In this document: one piece after another, positions 53,620 through 60,197 of the stretch
Layout of the letters: each line of letters opens with the position of its first letter
How positions within the stretch are numbered: position 1 is the stretch's first letter
NCBI GenBank assembly: GCA_017308375.1
Contig: JAFKEW010000058.1
Coordinates: 1 to 64,000, forward strand
Reading direction: 5' to 3'
Length of the DNA stretch: 64,000 nucleotides
DNA from: Alphaproteobacteria bacterium
Lineage (GTDB): Bacteria; Pseudomonadota; Alphaproteobacteria; Micropepsales; Micropepsaceae
Notes under the pieces: generated by a model
The model's input: the letters and a program-made list of their open reading frames with translations, nothing else
Told to the model about the DNA's origin: nothing
Databases searched by the model: none
Position numbers and translations under genes: made by a program

Positions 53620-54870
53620 TCAGCCCGCGCGGCGGAGGGGAATGATCGCGGCCATGCTGTCCGGCCGTTCCGCCGGTTTCTGCATATCGTCGCGCACCGC
53701 GCGCGGTTCGCCGAACAGAAAGCCCTGTGCGTAATCCACCGCATAATCGAGCAGTTCGACCACCGTCTTTTCGGTTTCCACCCGTTCGGCAATCAGATTG
53801 ATGCTGTAGCGGGCGAGCAGGCTTTTGAAATCTTCCGCCGCCACGTGAGCCTGGGCCCGGCCCATGCCGCTGGTAAGGGTTGCGGCCCGCACCTTGATAT
53901 GGCGGAAGCCGAGGCGGCGCAGCCTTTCGAAATCCATCGCCAGCGTAGCGACGTGATCCATTGAGAGCGCGAAGCCCATATTGGCGAGATAAGCCAGATT
54001 GGCTTCGACCTGCGCATCGGCGTTCAACACTGTCTCTTGCGCGAATTCGAACACAATGTGACCAGCCAGATCGCGGTTGTGGTGCATATAATCGAGGAAC
54101 TGCGGGAAGAATTCACCGTCACGCAGCGTATCGCCCGCGATGTTGCAGAATACCGCCATATCGCGCTGTTTCTGGGTGAGTTTGCGCACCACCTGGACAC
54201 AGCGGAACAATAGAAGATTGTCCACCACGCTCATCAGGCCTGCGGGTGCAGCCACACGCATATATTGTTCGGGCATGATGACCGTGCCGTCTTCGGCACG
54301 GAGCCGCGACAGCGCCTCATAAAAACGCAATTTGCGCTGCGGCAGGCTGACGATCGGCTGGAGATAGAGATCGACCCGGTTCTGTTCGAGCGAGGTGCGG
54401 ATCATCTCCAGCAGCACTGGATCGGTGACGCCTTCGAGATAAGACGCGGATTGAGCCGCCGCTGCCGGAGCGGGTGCCGCCACCGCATCGCCGTCCTTCG
54501 CCTTTTCAGACAGATTGGCGGCGAAATCGCGCATCAGGCTTTCCAGCACCTGCAGTTCCGAAACGACCTTGCGGCGCTGTTCGCTGGTGCGGGTTTCGAT
54601 CAGTTCATTCAGATCGTTGAGGCGGGTGCTGCTTTCCTCCGCCGCGCGCAGGAAAGCGCGATTGGCCGTTTTCAGGGCGGCGAGTTCCTCCGCGGTCTGG
54701 CGGCGCTCACGCGCGCCCGCAAGCGCGCCGCGAATCTGGGCCGCAGCCAGCAGCATCACCATGGCCGCAACGAGGGCGAGCGGGATGGACGCCCCCAACG
54801 CAAGCGCGAGCCCGCCCGCGACGATGGCGCCGGCGAGGGAAAACCCCGCAGTCAGAATGGCATTGTTCAT
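53620..54870 (-). CDS. Membrane-anchored degenerate EAL protein, TipF-like
   Basis: The protein is 416 residues from ATG 54870. It has two N-terminal membrane helices (ILTAGFSLAGAIVAGGLALAL; IPLALVAAMVMLLAAAQI), then a coiled coil (about 50-115), an Ala/Pro linker, and an EAL domain (YLQPIVSL, YEALSRLR, FEFAQETVL, AERVETEK, QGFLFGEP). The DDFGTG-type catalytic segment is degenerate (SMDHVATL), so it is unlikely to be an active phosphodiesterase and may bind c-di-GMP. This layout matches TipF of Caulobacter, a flagellar placement factor; the identity is inferred from architecture. Confidence 0.8.
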   Translation of the reverse strand: MNNAILTAGFSLAGAIVAGGLALALGASIPLALVAAMVMLLAAAQIRGALAGARERRQTAEELAALKTANRAFLRAAEESSTRLNDLNELIETRTSEQRRKVVSELQVLESLMRDFAANLSEKAKDGDAVAAPAPAAAAQSASYLEGVTDPVLLEMIRTSLEQNRVDLYLQPIVSLPQRKLRFYEALSRLRAEDGTVIMPEQYMRVAAPAGLMSVVDNLLLFRCVQVVRKLTQKQRDMAVFCNIAGDTLRDGEFFPQFLDYMHHNRDLAGHIVFEFAQETVLNADAQVEANLAYLANMGFALSMDHVATLAMDFERLRRLGFRHIKVRAATLTSGMGRAQAHVAAEDFKSLLARYSINLIAERVETEKTVVELLDYAVDYAQGFLFGEPRAVRDDMQKPAERPDSMAAIIPLRRAG

Positions 54871-54991
54871 GAATAAAGCCCGCCTGCCCAAGTTCGAGCC
54901 CCGATGCTGGCAAAACAGCATTTCCAAGCCGTTAACCTTCACAGGGGTTAACCGGGAGAATTGCCGACAAATACAGAAGAGGGGCCGGATG

Positions 54992-55255
54992 TCAGTGAAA
55001 GCGGGGCAATCCGGTCACAATATCGCGGAAAAATCGCGCAAAGGGCCGGGAGCGCGGTATTACCGATTTGCCGCAGCGGAGGCAGAGCACGTTGGGGGTT
55101 TTGTCTACGCGCCTGGACGGAACAACTTTGAAGCCACCCGGCAGATAGACGACATCGGGCGGAGCGCCGGACGAAACCGGCTTCGAAAAAACCACCTCGC
55201 CCGATGAACCGCAGTGGCGACATTCCAGCGGCACTTTCCACCGTACGCTTGACAT
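54992..55255 (-). CDS. Small protein with two CxxC pairs
   Basis: The protein is 87 residues from ATG 55255; further upstream starts are possible. CRHCG (about 12-16) and CLRCG (57-61) suggest a zinc ribbon with a 45-residue spacer rich in Pro and Val. No family is recognised. It is located between the TipF-like gene and the prophage region. No clear Shine-Dalgarno is seen. Confidence 0.45.
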   Translation of the reverse strand: MSSVRWKVPLECRHCGSSGEVVFSKPVSSGAPPDVVYLPGGFKVVPSRRVDKTPNVLCLRCGKSVIPRSRPFARFFRDIVTGLPRFH

Positions 55256-55443
55256 TACCCTGTACTTTCTTTGGTGGGCACGCATATGCGCACAGAATTG
55301 GGCTTTAATAAGACGATGCATTAACGGAACAACATGTTCCATGACATTGCTAAAACATAAGGTGCCGGAAAGAACGACAGAAGCAGCATATAAAAAATGC
55401 CGATGAATCAGCGTATTTTCTCTATTGATCGTAATACGATTAT

Positions 55444-55629
55444 CTATGAGCGACGATGTGATGGCGGCCCGCTGTTCATCCCTTGAGAGCCGGTGGATGA
55501 GCGCTCAATCGCGCCACAATCTTCACAGATCCAGGCGTCGCCGAATTGCCGCTGCAGGCGATGAAGCCGGCCGCCACATTCCCCGCAGCGTCTGCCCAGA
55601 AGCGCCGCGAACCAGCGCCACAACGACAT
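55444..55629 (-). CDS. Small zinc-ribbon-like protein
   Basis: A 61-residue protein with CGECGG (15-20) and CEDCG (35-39), spacing typical of a compact zinc ribbon, and a hydrophobic Trp-rich start (MSLWRWFAALLGRR). The ATG at 55629 has a weak AGGGTG upstream. The function is unknown. Confidence 0.45.
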   Translation of the reverse strand: MSLWRWFAALLGRRCGECGGRLHRLQRQFGDAWICEDCGAIERSSTGSQGMNSGPPSHRRS

Positions 55630-55758
55630 TATAACACCCTATAAACTTACATCGCGTGGCGATTAAATCACCGCGGGTACATACGCGCCAGAGCGCGCAG
55701 GCGCGGCGGAGGGCCGCGCCAAAGCACTGTCTCAATTCGAGAGGGTGTCCACCGGGGC

Positions 55759-55788
55759 GGCCCAGTGATGGTCGGCCCAGTGATGGTC
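55759..55788. repeat. 15-bp tandem direct repeat
   Basis: GGCCCAGTGATGGTC occurs twice without spacing (55759-55773, 55774-55788). The second copy ends at the CCA end of the tRNA-like fragment, suggesting slippage or repeated recombination at this junction. Confidence 0.75.
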
Positions 55789-55811
55789 GGAGAGAGAGGA
55801 TTCGAACCTCC
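55784..55811 (-). other. tRNA (Ser-like) 3'-end fragment, candidate attachment site
   Basis: On the minus strand GGAGG-TTCGAAT-CCTCT forms a 5-bp T-arm with the invariant TTCGAAT loop, followed by CTCTCCG, the discriminator A, and CCA. This is the T-arm, acceptor strand and CCA of a serine-type tRNA. No matching 5' acceptor (CGGAGAG), D-arm or anticodon arm precedes it, so it is not a complete tRNA. Such fragments mark att sites left by integrases; phage-type genes begin about 400 bases further on. Confidence 0.5.
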
Positions 55812-56024
55812 GGCCCCCACGTCCCGAAAACGACGCTTATATCGCAACCTTCTGCTTTTGCTAGTGTCGAGACTATCAGAACCGGCACGAATGGGCACCG
55901 TCGGGAAGCATTTTCCCTCACGCTTTCCCTCACAGCGCCTTTCGCCAGCCTACTGACATCTGTGCATAGATCGCGGCCGCGCGTGGCCTTTTCCCCGAAC
56001 CTCCGGCAAATTTGCCGATGGAGC

Positions 56025-56147
56025 CTGAGAACTCCTGATGTGAGCCGTCGCGTACCTCTCGCGGCGGGACTACCCGCTATGGCGGGAGCCCGCGAATACA
56101 ACACCCGCGAGGGAAATAAGCGGGCCTGACTCACATCAGGTTCTCAG
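56025..56147. repeat. 123-base region bounded by an inverted repeat
   Basis: CTGAGAACTCCTGATGTGAG (56025-56044) is repeated inverted as CTCACATCAGGTTCTCAG (56130-56147), the only difference being two missing bases. The interior is also hairpin-rich (CCCGCTATGGCGGG; CTCGCGG/CCGCGAG-like). It could be a MITE-like insertion, a structured RNA or a recombination site. Confidence 0.6.
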
Positions 56148-56216
56148 CTCCCGCCGCCAGGTGGGATCAACCCGCCCGTGGCTCCGGGGCATAATAATGT
56201 TGGGGGAACCTCAGTC

Positions 56217-56414
56217 TTGAAAAAATCACGCCATAAACCGCGTCCGATCAGTGACAGCGATCGGGCCGTTCTTGAACAGCTTTTGAATCAGTTGAACGGC
56301 GTTCTGGTTTGCACGCTTGCGGCCTGTGAAGGCCGGCAGAACATCCCAAAGGCGGTCGAGGGGGCGCTTTTTACCGCCGCCCGGCTCGCCCATGACGCCC
56401 AGCAGGTTATCTGA
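56217..56414 (+). CDS. Small hypothetical phage protein
   Basis: A 65-residue protein with a likely TTG start at 56217, as GGGGGA lies 11-16 bases upstream; a GTG at 56178 is the alternative. It starts with a basic segment (LKKSRHKPRPISDSDRAVLEQLLNQLNGVL) and continues as amphipathic helix with one Cys. No known domain. It is the first gene of the phage-like region. Confidence 0.45.
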   Translation: MKKSRHKPRPISDSDRAVLEQLLNQLNGVLVCTLAACEGRQNIPKAVEGALFTAARLAHDAQQVI

Positions 56415-56491
56415 CTGGGCCAATCGATAACGCCACGTGCGGCAAGCGGGCTGGCTCGGCGCGCGGACATCAGACTTGCGTGGAGATTGCT

Positions 56492-56677
56492 ATGCAAATC
56501 GCGATCGGGCTGACCCTATTGGCCTGGGCGTCCACGATGGGCGTTCTGGTGACGATCAACCAGAGACAATTCCAGCGAGATGGACAGATGCGATCGCGCA
56601 ACGCCGCGGTCGTGGCGGGGCTGATCGGGCTCTGGTGTCTGCTCGCTGGTTTGTGGATGTTTCTGGGCCAGTCATAG
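56492..56677 (+). CDS. Small two-helix membrane protein
   Basis: A 61-residue protein starting at ATG 56492 with GGAG 7-10 bases upstream. It has two hydrophobic helices (AIGLTLLAWASTMGVLVTI and AAVVAGLIGLWCLLAGLWMFLG) joined by a charged turn (NQRQFQRDGQMRSRN). Its role is unknown. The stop overlaps the convergent methyltransferase stop by 6 bases. Confidence 0.55.
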   Translation: MQIAIGLTLLAWASTMGVLVTINQRQFQRDGQMRSRNAAVVAGLIGLWCLLAGLWMFLGQS

Positions 56678-57346
56678 CGGCAGGCGGCCCTGATCCAGCT
56701 CGCGCCGGATGCGCGTTTCCGCAGCGCGAAACCAGCGTTCCTGGATTTCGATGCCGATGAAATCGCGGCCGCATTGCAGCGCGGCCACGCCGGTGGTGCC
56801 CGACCCCATGTAGGGATCGAGCACGATATCGCCTGGCGCCGTGACGGTTTCGATGATCCAGCGCATCACCTCGATCGGCTTTTGCGTCGGGTGCCAATGC
56901 TCACCCCGTTCGGGGCCGCGATTGGCGCCGCTCCATGGATAGCGGATCATCCTGGCCGGCCCGTCGATCGAGGACCACGCCAACTCGCAATCCGAGAAAC
57001 ACATGCTGCGCATACCCGGCCGCTTGTCCCAGACGAACCAGGCGCGGCTGTCGGGCAGCTTGCTGGCGAAATTGTTGGCGCCGAACAGCACCACCGGCTC
57101 GACCCAGCCAAGCAACGGGCACGGATCGAACGGTCGATTATCGCCCACGATGTGATCGACATCCCATTTGCTGCCGCCGGGGCTCGACGGGTCGTAGTCG
57201 ATGCCGTAAGGCGGGTCGGAGATCAGCGCGTGGAAACGCCCGGCCAGTGCGGGCAGCACGGCAAGGCCGTTGCCCAGGATCAACGTCGCGCGGCCAAGTG
57301 CGACCACGCGTTCGGCGCCCGGAAGCGCCGGAAGGCTTGAAGACAT
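56672..57346 (-). CDS. Phage-type DNA methyltransferase (N4/N6)
   Basis: The 224-residue enzyme contains the catalytic ISDPPYGIDY (motif IV) near the N-terminus and the SAM-binding DPYMGSGTTGVAAL (motif I) near the C-terminus. This is the beta-class order used by many phage adenine/cytosine-N4 methyltransferases. HPTQKPIEVMRWIIE (motif X region) precedes motif I. There is no restriction partner nearby, so it is likely an orphan methylase protecting phage DNA or regulating expression. The target site is not predictable. Confidence 0.88.
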   Translation of the reverse strand: MSSSLPALPGAERVVALGRATLILGNGLAVLPALAGRFHALISDPPYGIDYDPSSPGGSKWDVDHIVGDNRPFDPCPLLGWVEPVVLFGANNFASKLPDSRAWFVWDKRPGMRSMCFSDCELAWSSIDGPARMIRYPWSGANRGPERGEHWHPTQKPIEVMRWIIETVTAPGDIVLDPYMGSGTTGVAALQCGRDFIGIEIQERWFRAAETRIRRELDQGRLPL

Positions 57347-57583
57347 ACCTATCCCCGTAGGACCCTCGTCCCGCCCGTGCGCGGGTAGCGGGCTGGCACA
57401 CGGCCATCCGGAGGGTCATGGCTGGGCGAGGTCCGTCCTCGCGGTTCAGGGCGTTGGCGCGCCCTTACCCCCGCTTATTGGCCGGGGGAATCTCATTGAA
57501 TCGAGAGTTACGGCGGCATCGCCGAAGCCGTCACAACATCTAGCGGCTGGACTCGGTGGCCCGTTTGTTCTCATATTGTTCGC

Positions 57584-57925
57584 ATGGCAAAAAGCGAATG
57601 GACACGGTGGGGACGCGGCGAATGCGAGGGCTATGGCCTCGACATTGGAGGCGGTTACACCCGCTTCAATGCTTCGGTGAGCCGCAGCGTCCGGCAGGAT
57701 GATGGCTCCCGCAAATGGTACGCCTCAATCAATGGCCGGGATCAACGCGAATTCGCCAGCCGGGAAGAAGCCATGGCCTATATCGAGCATGAACTCATTC
57801 TGGCCGGGAACGATTTCGTTTGTGATTTTGCTGCCTTTCGGGCCATGCGCGGCCGGAACAAATATTCGCAGGCGATCGAGACGGAGCGTGCCTTCGGCCG
57901 GTTGACGCGTCATGGGACGCCATAG
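57584..57925 (+). CDS. Hypothetical phage protein
   Basis: A 113-residue protein from ATG 57584. It is rich in Gly/Arg/Tyr with a beta-like first half (GYGLDIGGGYTRFNASVSRSV, WYASINGRDQREFASREEAMAYIE) and a helical second half. No family is recognised. The next gene begins 14 bases before its stop in another frame. The 237-base gap upstream (57347-57583) holds a 7-bp inverted repeat GACCCTC/GAGGGTC and a CCCCCG/CCGGGGG hairpin but no gene. Confidence 0.55.
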   Translation: MAKSEWTRWGRGECEGYGLDIGGGYTRFNASVSRSVRQDDGSRKWYASINGRDQREFASREEAMAYIEHELILAGNDFVCDFAAFRAMRGRNKYSQAIETERAFGRLTRHGTP

Positions 57926-58163
57926 ATTCCACGGTTCGGTGGAAACATTGGCCGACGCTTGCGAGGCCGATTACCTTGTTGTCGTGATGTGCGAGCGCTG
58001 CGAGGTCCGAAAGCGGATGCACCCTTATAAGCTGTTGGAGAAACATGGGCGGCTCGCGGATGCGAAGCTCGATACGTTTCTGCCCGGCTTTTACTGCACG
58101 ATGTGCCGCAGCAAAGTGCAGGTCAAAATCACCTGCACGCACGAACATCCGGGTGGCTGGTGA
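57912..58163 (+). CDS. Small hypothetical protein with two CxxC pairs
   Basis: An 83-residue protein with CERC (27-30) and CTMC (62-65), suggesting a zinc ribbon, and a final CTHEHPGG. It is translationally coupled to both neighbours: it overlaps the previous gene by 14 bases and its stop overlaps the next start (TGATG). The function is unknown. Confidence 0.55.
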   Translation: MGRHRFHGSVETLADACEADYLVVVMCERCEVRKRMHPYKLLEKHGRLADAKLDTFLPGFYCTMCRSKVQVKITCTHEHPGGW

Positions 58164-58852
58164 TGTGCGGAAAATTCACAGCGATGTATTCGTGGCGCGA
58201 GGTCGTTGCCTTCTCGCAGCCGCTGGTGGCGCCAGAACGCAAGGACGGCGGCGACGGCAGCAATGACGAAGAGGTGACCTATGGGGTCGCGAAGCTGCTA
58301 CCCGTGATCGTGTGGGACGCGGAGACCAAGCAGCGCAAGATCGTGCCGATGCGATGGGGCTTTCCGAGCCCCAAGGACTGGCGCCGGCCACAGCCGATCC
58401 ACGCGCGCTCGGAAGGTATCGACACGACGCGGGCTTTCGCGCAGGCGTTCAAGGAGGGCCAGCGCGGGATTGTGGTGTTCAAGACCTTCAACGAGGGCGA
58501 AGAAACGCTGACATCTGGCGGCAAGCCAAAAACGATCCAATGGACCATCAATCCAGGCGACGGAATCCCTCGCGGCTTTGCGTTCGTCTGGCGCCGGTTT
58601 GAAATCCCGGACCTTCCCCAGCCCATGCTCGCGTGCTGCATGGTCACCGTCCCGGCAAGCGAGATGATCCGCCGCACCATCATGCCCAATCAGGAAGACC
58701 CGCGGATGCCCGCCATTTTGGAAGATGCGGATTGGGATACCTGGCTGGGCGAGACCCCGGCAACTCCGGATCAGGCCAAGGCGACCTTGCGCACCATGGA
58801 AGGCGTGACTTGGAAGATCGCGCGCGAGGCCAAGAAGACAAAGCCGAAATAG
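58163..58852 (+). CDS. Divergent SRAP (YedK/HMCES)-family protein
   Basis: The protein is 229 residues from ATG 58163; this start puts Cys at position 2 (MCGKF), as the family requires for its DNA-protein crosslink. SRAP features follow: VPMRWGF and a C-terminal RMPAILEDADWDTWL. Two active-site positions depart from the family: the N-A-R segment is H-A-R (H80), and the H-x-R-M-P motif is D-P-R-M-P (D179). Canonical YedK crosslinks abasic single-stranded DNA using Cys2, Asn, Glu and His. A phage version may be a shield for its own DNA, with altered chemistry. It is coupled to the upstream zinc-ribbon-like gene. Confidence 0.85.
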   Translation: MCGKFTAMYSWREVVAFSQPLVAPERKDGGDGSNDEEVTYGVAKLLPVIVWDAETKQRKIVPMRWGFPSPKDWRRPQPIHARSEGIDTTRAFAQAFKEGQRGIVVFKTFNEGEETLTSGGKPKTIQWTINPGDGIPRGFAFVWRRFEIPDLPQPMLACCMVTVPASEMIRRTIMPNQEDPRMPAILEDADWDTWLGETPATPDQAKATLRTMEGVTWKIAREAKKTKPK

Positions 58853-58883
58853 CCTTCTTCCCGGCAATCTCCCCAAAAAGAGC

Positions 58884-58899
58884 CGGACAAATTTGTCCG
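58884..58899. promoter_or_regulatory. Operator O1 of the HicAB-like module
   Basis: CGGACAAATTTGTCCG is a perfect 16-bp palindrome, 33 bp (centre to centre) upstream of a second copy with the same CGGAC/GTCCG arms. It is upstream of the -35 element of the toxin-antitoxin promoter. Confidence 0.65.
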
Positions 58900-58909
58900 C
58901 GCGCACCCC

Positions 58910-58939
58910 TTGCATTCGGACAAAAACGTCCGATATACA
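58910..58939 (+). promoter_or_regulatory. hicA promoter with embedded operator O2
   Basis: TTGCAT (58910-58915) and TATACA (58934-58939) are separated by 18 bases. The spacer contains CGGACAAAAACGTCCG (58917-58932), with the same half-sites as O1. Repressor binding here would block polymerase, as in autoregulated toxin-antitoxin operons. The start codon is 21 bases further on (58961). Confidence 0.65.
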
Positions 58940-58960
58940 ATCTATCGATAGGGGCTGACG

Positions 58961-59158
58961 ATGGATAAGAGAGACCGGTTTATTGCCACTTTGCGGGACG
59001 AAGCCAAGAAACGGGGCTTGTCGTTCAAAGTGGAGCACAACCGGGGCAAGGGCGGACACGCCATGGTGTGGATGGGAGACAAGGTGACCACGCTGCCGTC
59101 CCGCGAAATCGATCCGAAGACGGCCCGCAAAATCCGCAAAACCCTTGGTCTCGATTGA
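58961..59158 (+). CDS. hicA: HicA-like toxin
   Basis: A 65-residue protein. The sequence KKRGLSFKVEHNRGKGGHAMVWMGDKVTTLPS has the basic double-stranded-RNA-binding-like layout of HicA mRNA interferases, with the catalytic His in GGHAM, followed by the basic helix DPKTARKIRKTLG. It would cleave mRNA when unchecked. It is 29 bases before the antitoxin-like gene and preceded by a promoter with two matching operators. Confidence 0.75.
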   Translation: MDKRDRFIATLRDEAKKRGLSFKVEHNRGKGGHAMVWMGDKVTTLPSREIDPKTARKIRKTLGLD

Positions 59159-59187
59159 GGCCAAGGGAATGGAAAAGGAAACGAAAC

Positions 59188-59622
59188 ATGACAAACTTTG
59201 TCTACCGCGCGAAATTCGAGCCGGGCGAGCGGAGCGGCATTGTCGTGACATTCCCCGATGTGCCGGAGGCGATCACGCAAGGCGATGATATGGCCGACGC
59301 GCGGGCCATGGCAGAAGAGGCATTGGGGCTGGCCCTGCTCACCTACCCGCGGCGTAACCTGCCGCTGCCGCAGTCACAGGCACGCACACGCGGGCTGATC
59401 CCCGTCATGGTCAGCGCGCCGGTGGCCGCCAAACTGGCGGTGCTGGAGGCATTCCGGGCCAGCGGCATGAGCCGCATGGATCTGGCGCGGATCATGGGTA
59501 AAGACGAAAAGGCGATCCGTCGCATCCTTGACCCCATGCACGGCACCCGGATCGACACACTGGAAAAAACGCTTAACGCGATGGGTCATCGCTTGGTGAT
59601 CGGCGTCGAAAAAGCCGCTTAG
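59188..59622 (+). CDS. hicB: HicB-like antitoxin with C-terminal HTH
   Basis: The protein is 144 residues from ATG 59188. The N-domain FVYRAKFEPGERSGIVVTFPDVPEAITQGDDMADARAMAEEALGLAL is the degenerate RNase-H-like HicB fold. The C-domain VLEAFRASGMSRMDLARIMGKDEKAIRRILDPMHGTRIDTLEKTLNAMG is a helix-turn-helix DNA-binding region. It should neutralise HicA and repress the operon through the operators at 58884 and 58917. Confidence 0.85.
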   Translation: MTNFVYRAKFEPGERSGIVVTFPDVPEAITQGDDMADARAMAEEALGLALLTYPRRNLPLPQSQARTRGLIPVMVSAPVAAKLAVLEAFRASGMSRMDLARIMGKDEKAIRRILDPMHGTRIDTLEKTLNAMGHRLVIGVEKAA

Positions 59623-59627
59623 GCGAG

Positions 59628-59897
59628 ATGCGCAAACACACTGACGAACCGGAGATCACGCTCGCCCAGATGGCCCTCAACAGCCGGTGGATTTGGGTCC
59701 ATTGCAACGGGTGCGGACGGCATAAAGCGGCGAGGATCGCAACCTTGATCGAGCATCTTGGCCCGGATGCGAGTTACAGCCGGGCACAGAGGGCGCTCAA
59801 ATGCAGCCAGTGCGGCCGGTCAAAGCCCACATTTACCGTCCCGAGCTGGGAGAGCATGCAGCAGGGTTGGCAGGAGATGCCAAAGGACGCGCTGTAG
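59628..59897 (+). CDS. Hypothetical zinc-binding phage protein
   Basis: An 89-residue protein from ATG 59628, five bases after the hicB-like stop. It contains CNGCGRH (26-32) and CSQCGR (59-64), a likely zinc ribbon. An aromatic-rich region (SRWIWVHC) precedes it. No family is recognised. It is followed by a terminator hairpin, so the HicAB-like transcript probably ends after it. Confidence 0.55.
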   Translation: MRKHTDEPEITLAQMALNSRWIWVHCNGCGRHKAARIATLIEHLGPDASYSRAQRALKCSQCGRSKPTFTVPSWESMQQGWQEMPKDAL

Positions 59898-59915
59898 GCG
59901 TCCCCATATAACAGA

Positions 59916-59952
59916 AAACCCGCCCACCGTGAGGTGAGCGGGTCTCTGTCTT
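59916..59952 (+). terminator. Terminator after the HicAB-like operon
   Basis: CCCGCCCACC (59919-59928), a GTGA loop, then GGTGAGCGGG (59933-59942) pairs with one mismatch and is followed by a T-rich stretch. It also lies downstream of the convergent minus-strand phage genes. Confidence 0.7.
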
Positions 59953-59967
59953 TGTACGACGCCAGCG

Positions 59968-60174
59968 TTATTCGGCCGGGGTTAAATCCAGATAGAACTG
60001 TTTGCCGAGCGTCAGTTGTTCGACAACCGCCGGATTGGTGACACTCATCTCAAAGTGCCCGCTCTGGTGCCATAGTGATGGGTGATCTGTTTCACCTTGA
60101 ATTTTGCACGCACAGACATTGAGGGTTTTCCCTTCTCGTTTTATTGCCCGGAGCCGCCGGGCGCGGTTTTGCAA
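59968..60174 (-). CDS. Small phage protein (xxxYLDLTPAE type)
   Basis: A 68-residue frame; the start is uncertain (TTG 60174 is the only start codon in frame). The C-terminus FEMSVTNPAVVEQLTLGKQFYLDLTPAE matches the ending of small conserved phage proteins that read VTNP...F-x-x-G-x-x-Y-Y-x-D-F-T-P-A-E. Its role in the virion or replication is not known. Confidence 0.5.
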   Translation of the reverse strand: MQNRARRLRAIKREGKTLNVCACKIQGETDHPSLWHQSGHFEMSVTNPAVVEQLTLGKQFYLDLTPAE

Positions 60175-60197
60175 ATGCGGGTGGATTTATGCGAGTT

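Larger units (their letters stand above)
55630..56216. other. 587-base non-coding stretch at the host/prophage boundary
   Basis: It contains a 15-bp tandem duplication (55759-55788), a tRNA 3'-end-like fragment (55784-55811) and a bounded inverted repeat (56025-56147). The reading frames across it translate to GERGFEPPAP- and VRILSLRP-like sequences that are common artefacts beside tRNA 3' ends, so no gene is called. No integrase is seen. Confidence 0.55.

Noticed and set aside
55784..55870. Complete tRNA or tmRNA gene on the minus strand
   Set aside because: Only T-arm, acceptor and CCA are found; no matching 5' acceptor, D-arm or 7-base anticodon loop.
55656..56129. Frames reading GERGFEPPAPTSRKRR and WGPEVRILSLRP-like peptides
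   Set aside because: These are well-known artefact translations of sequence beside tRNA 3' ends; no gene called.
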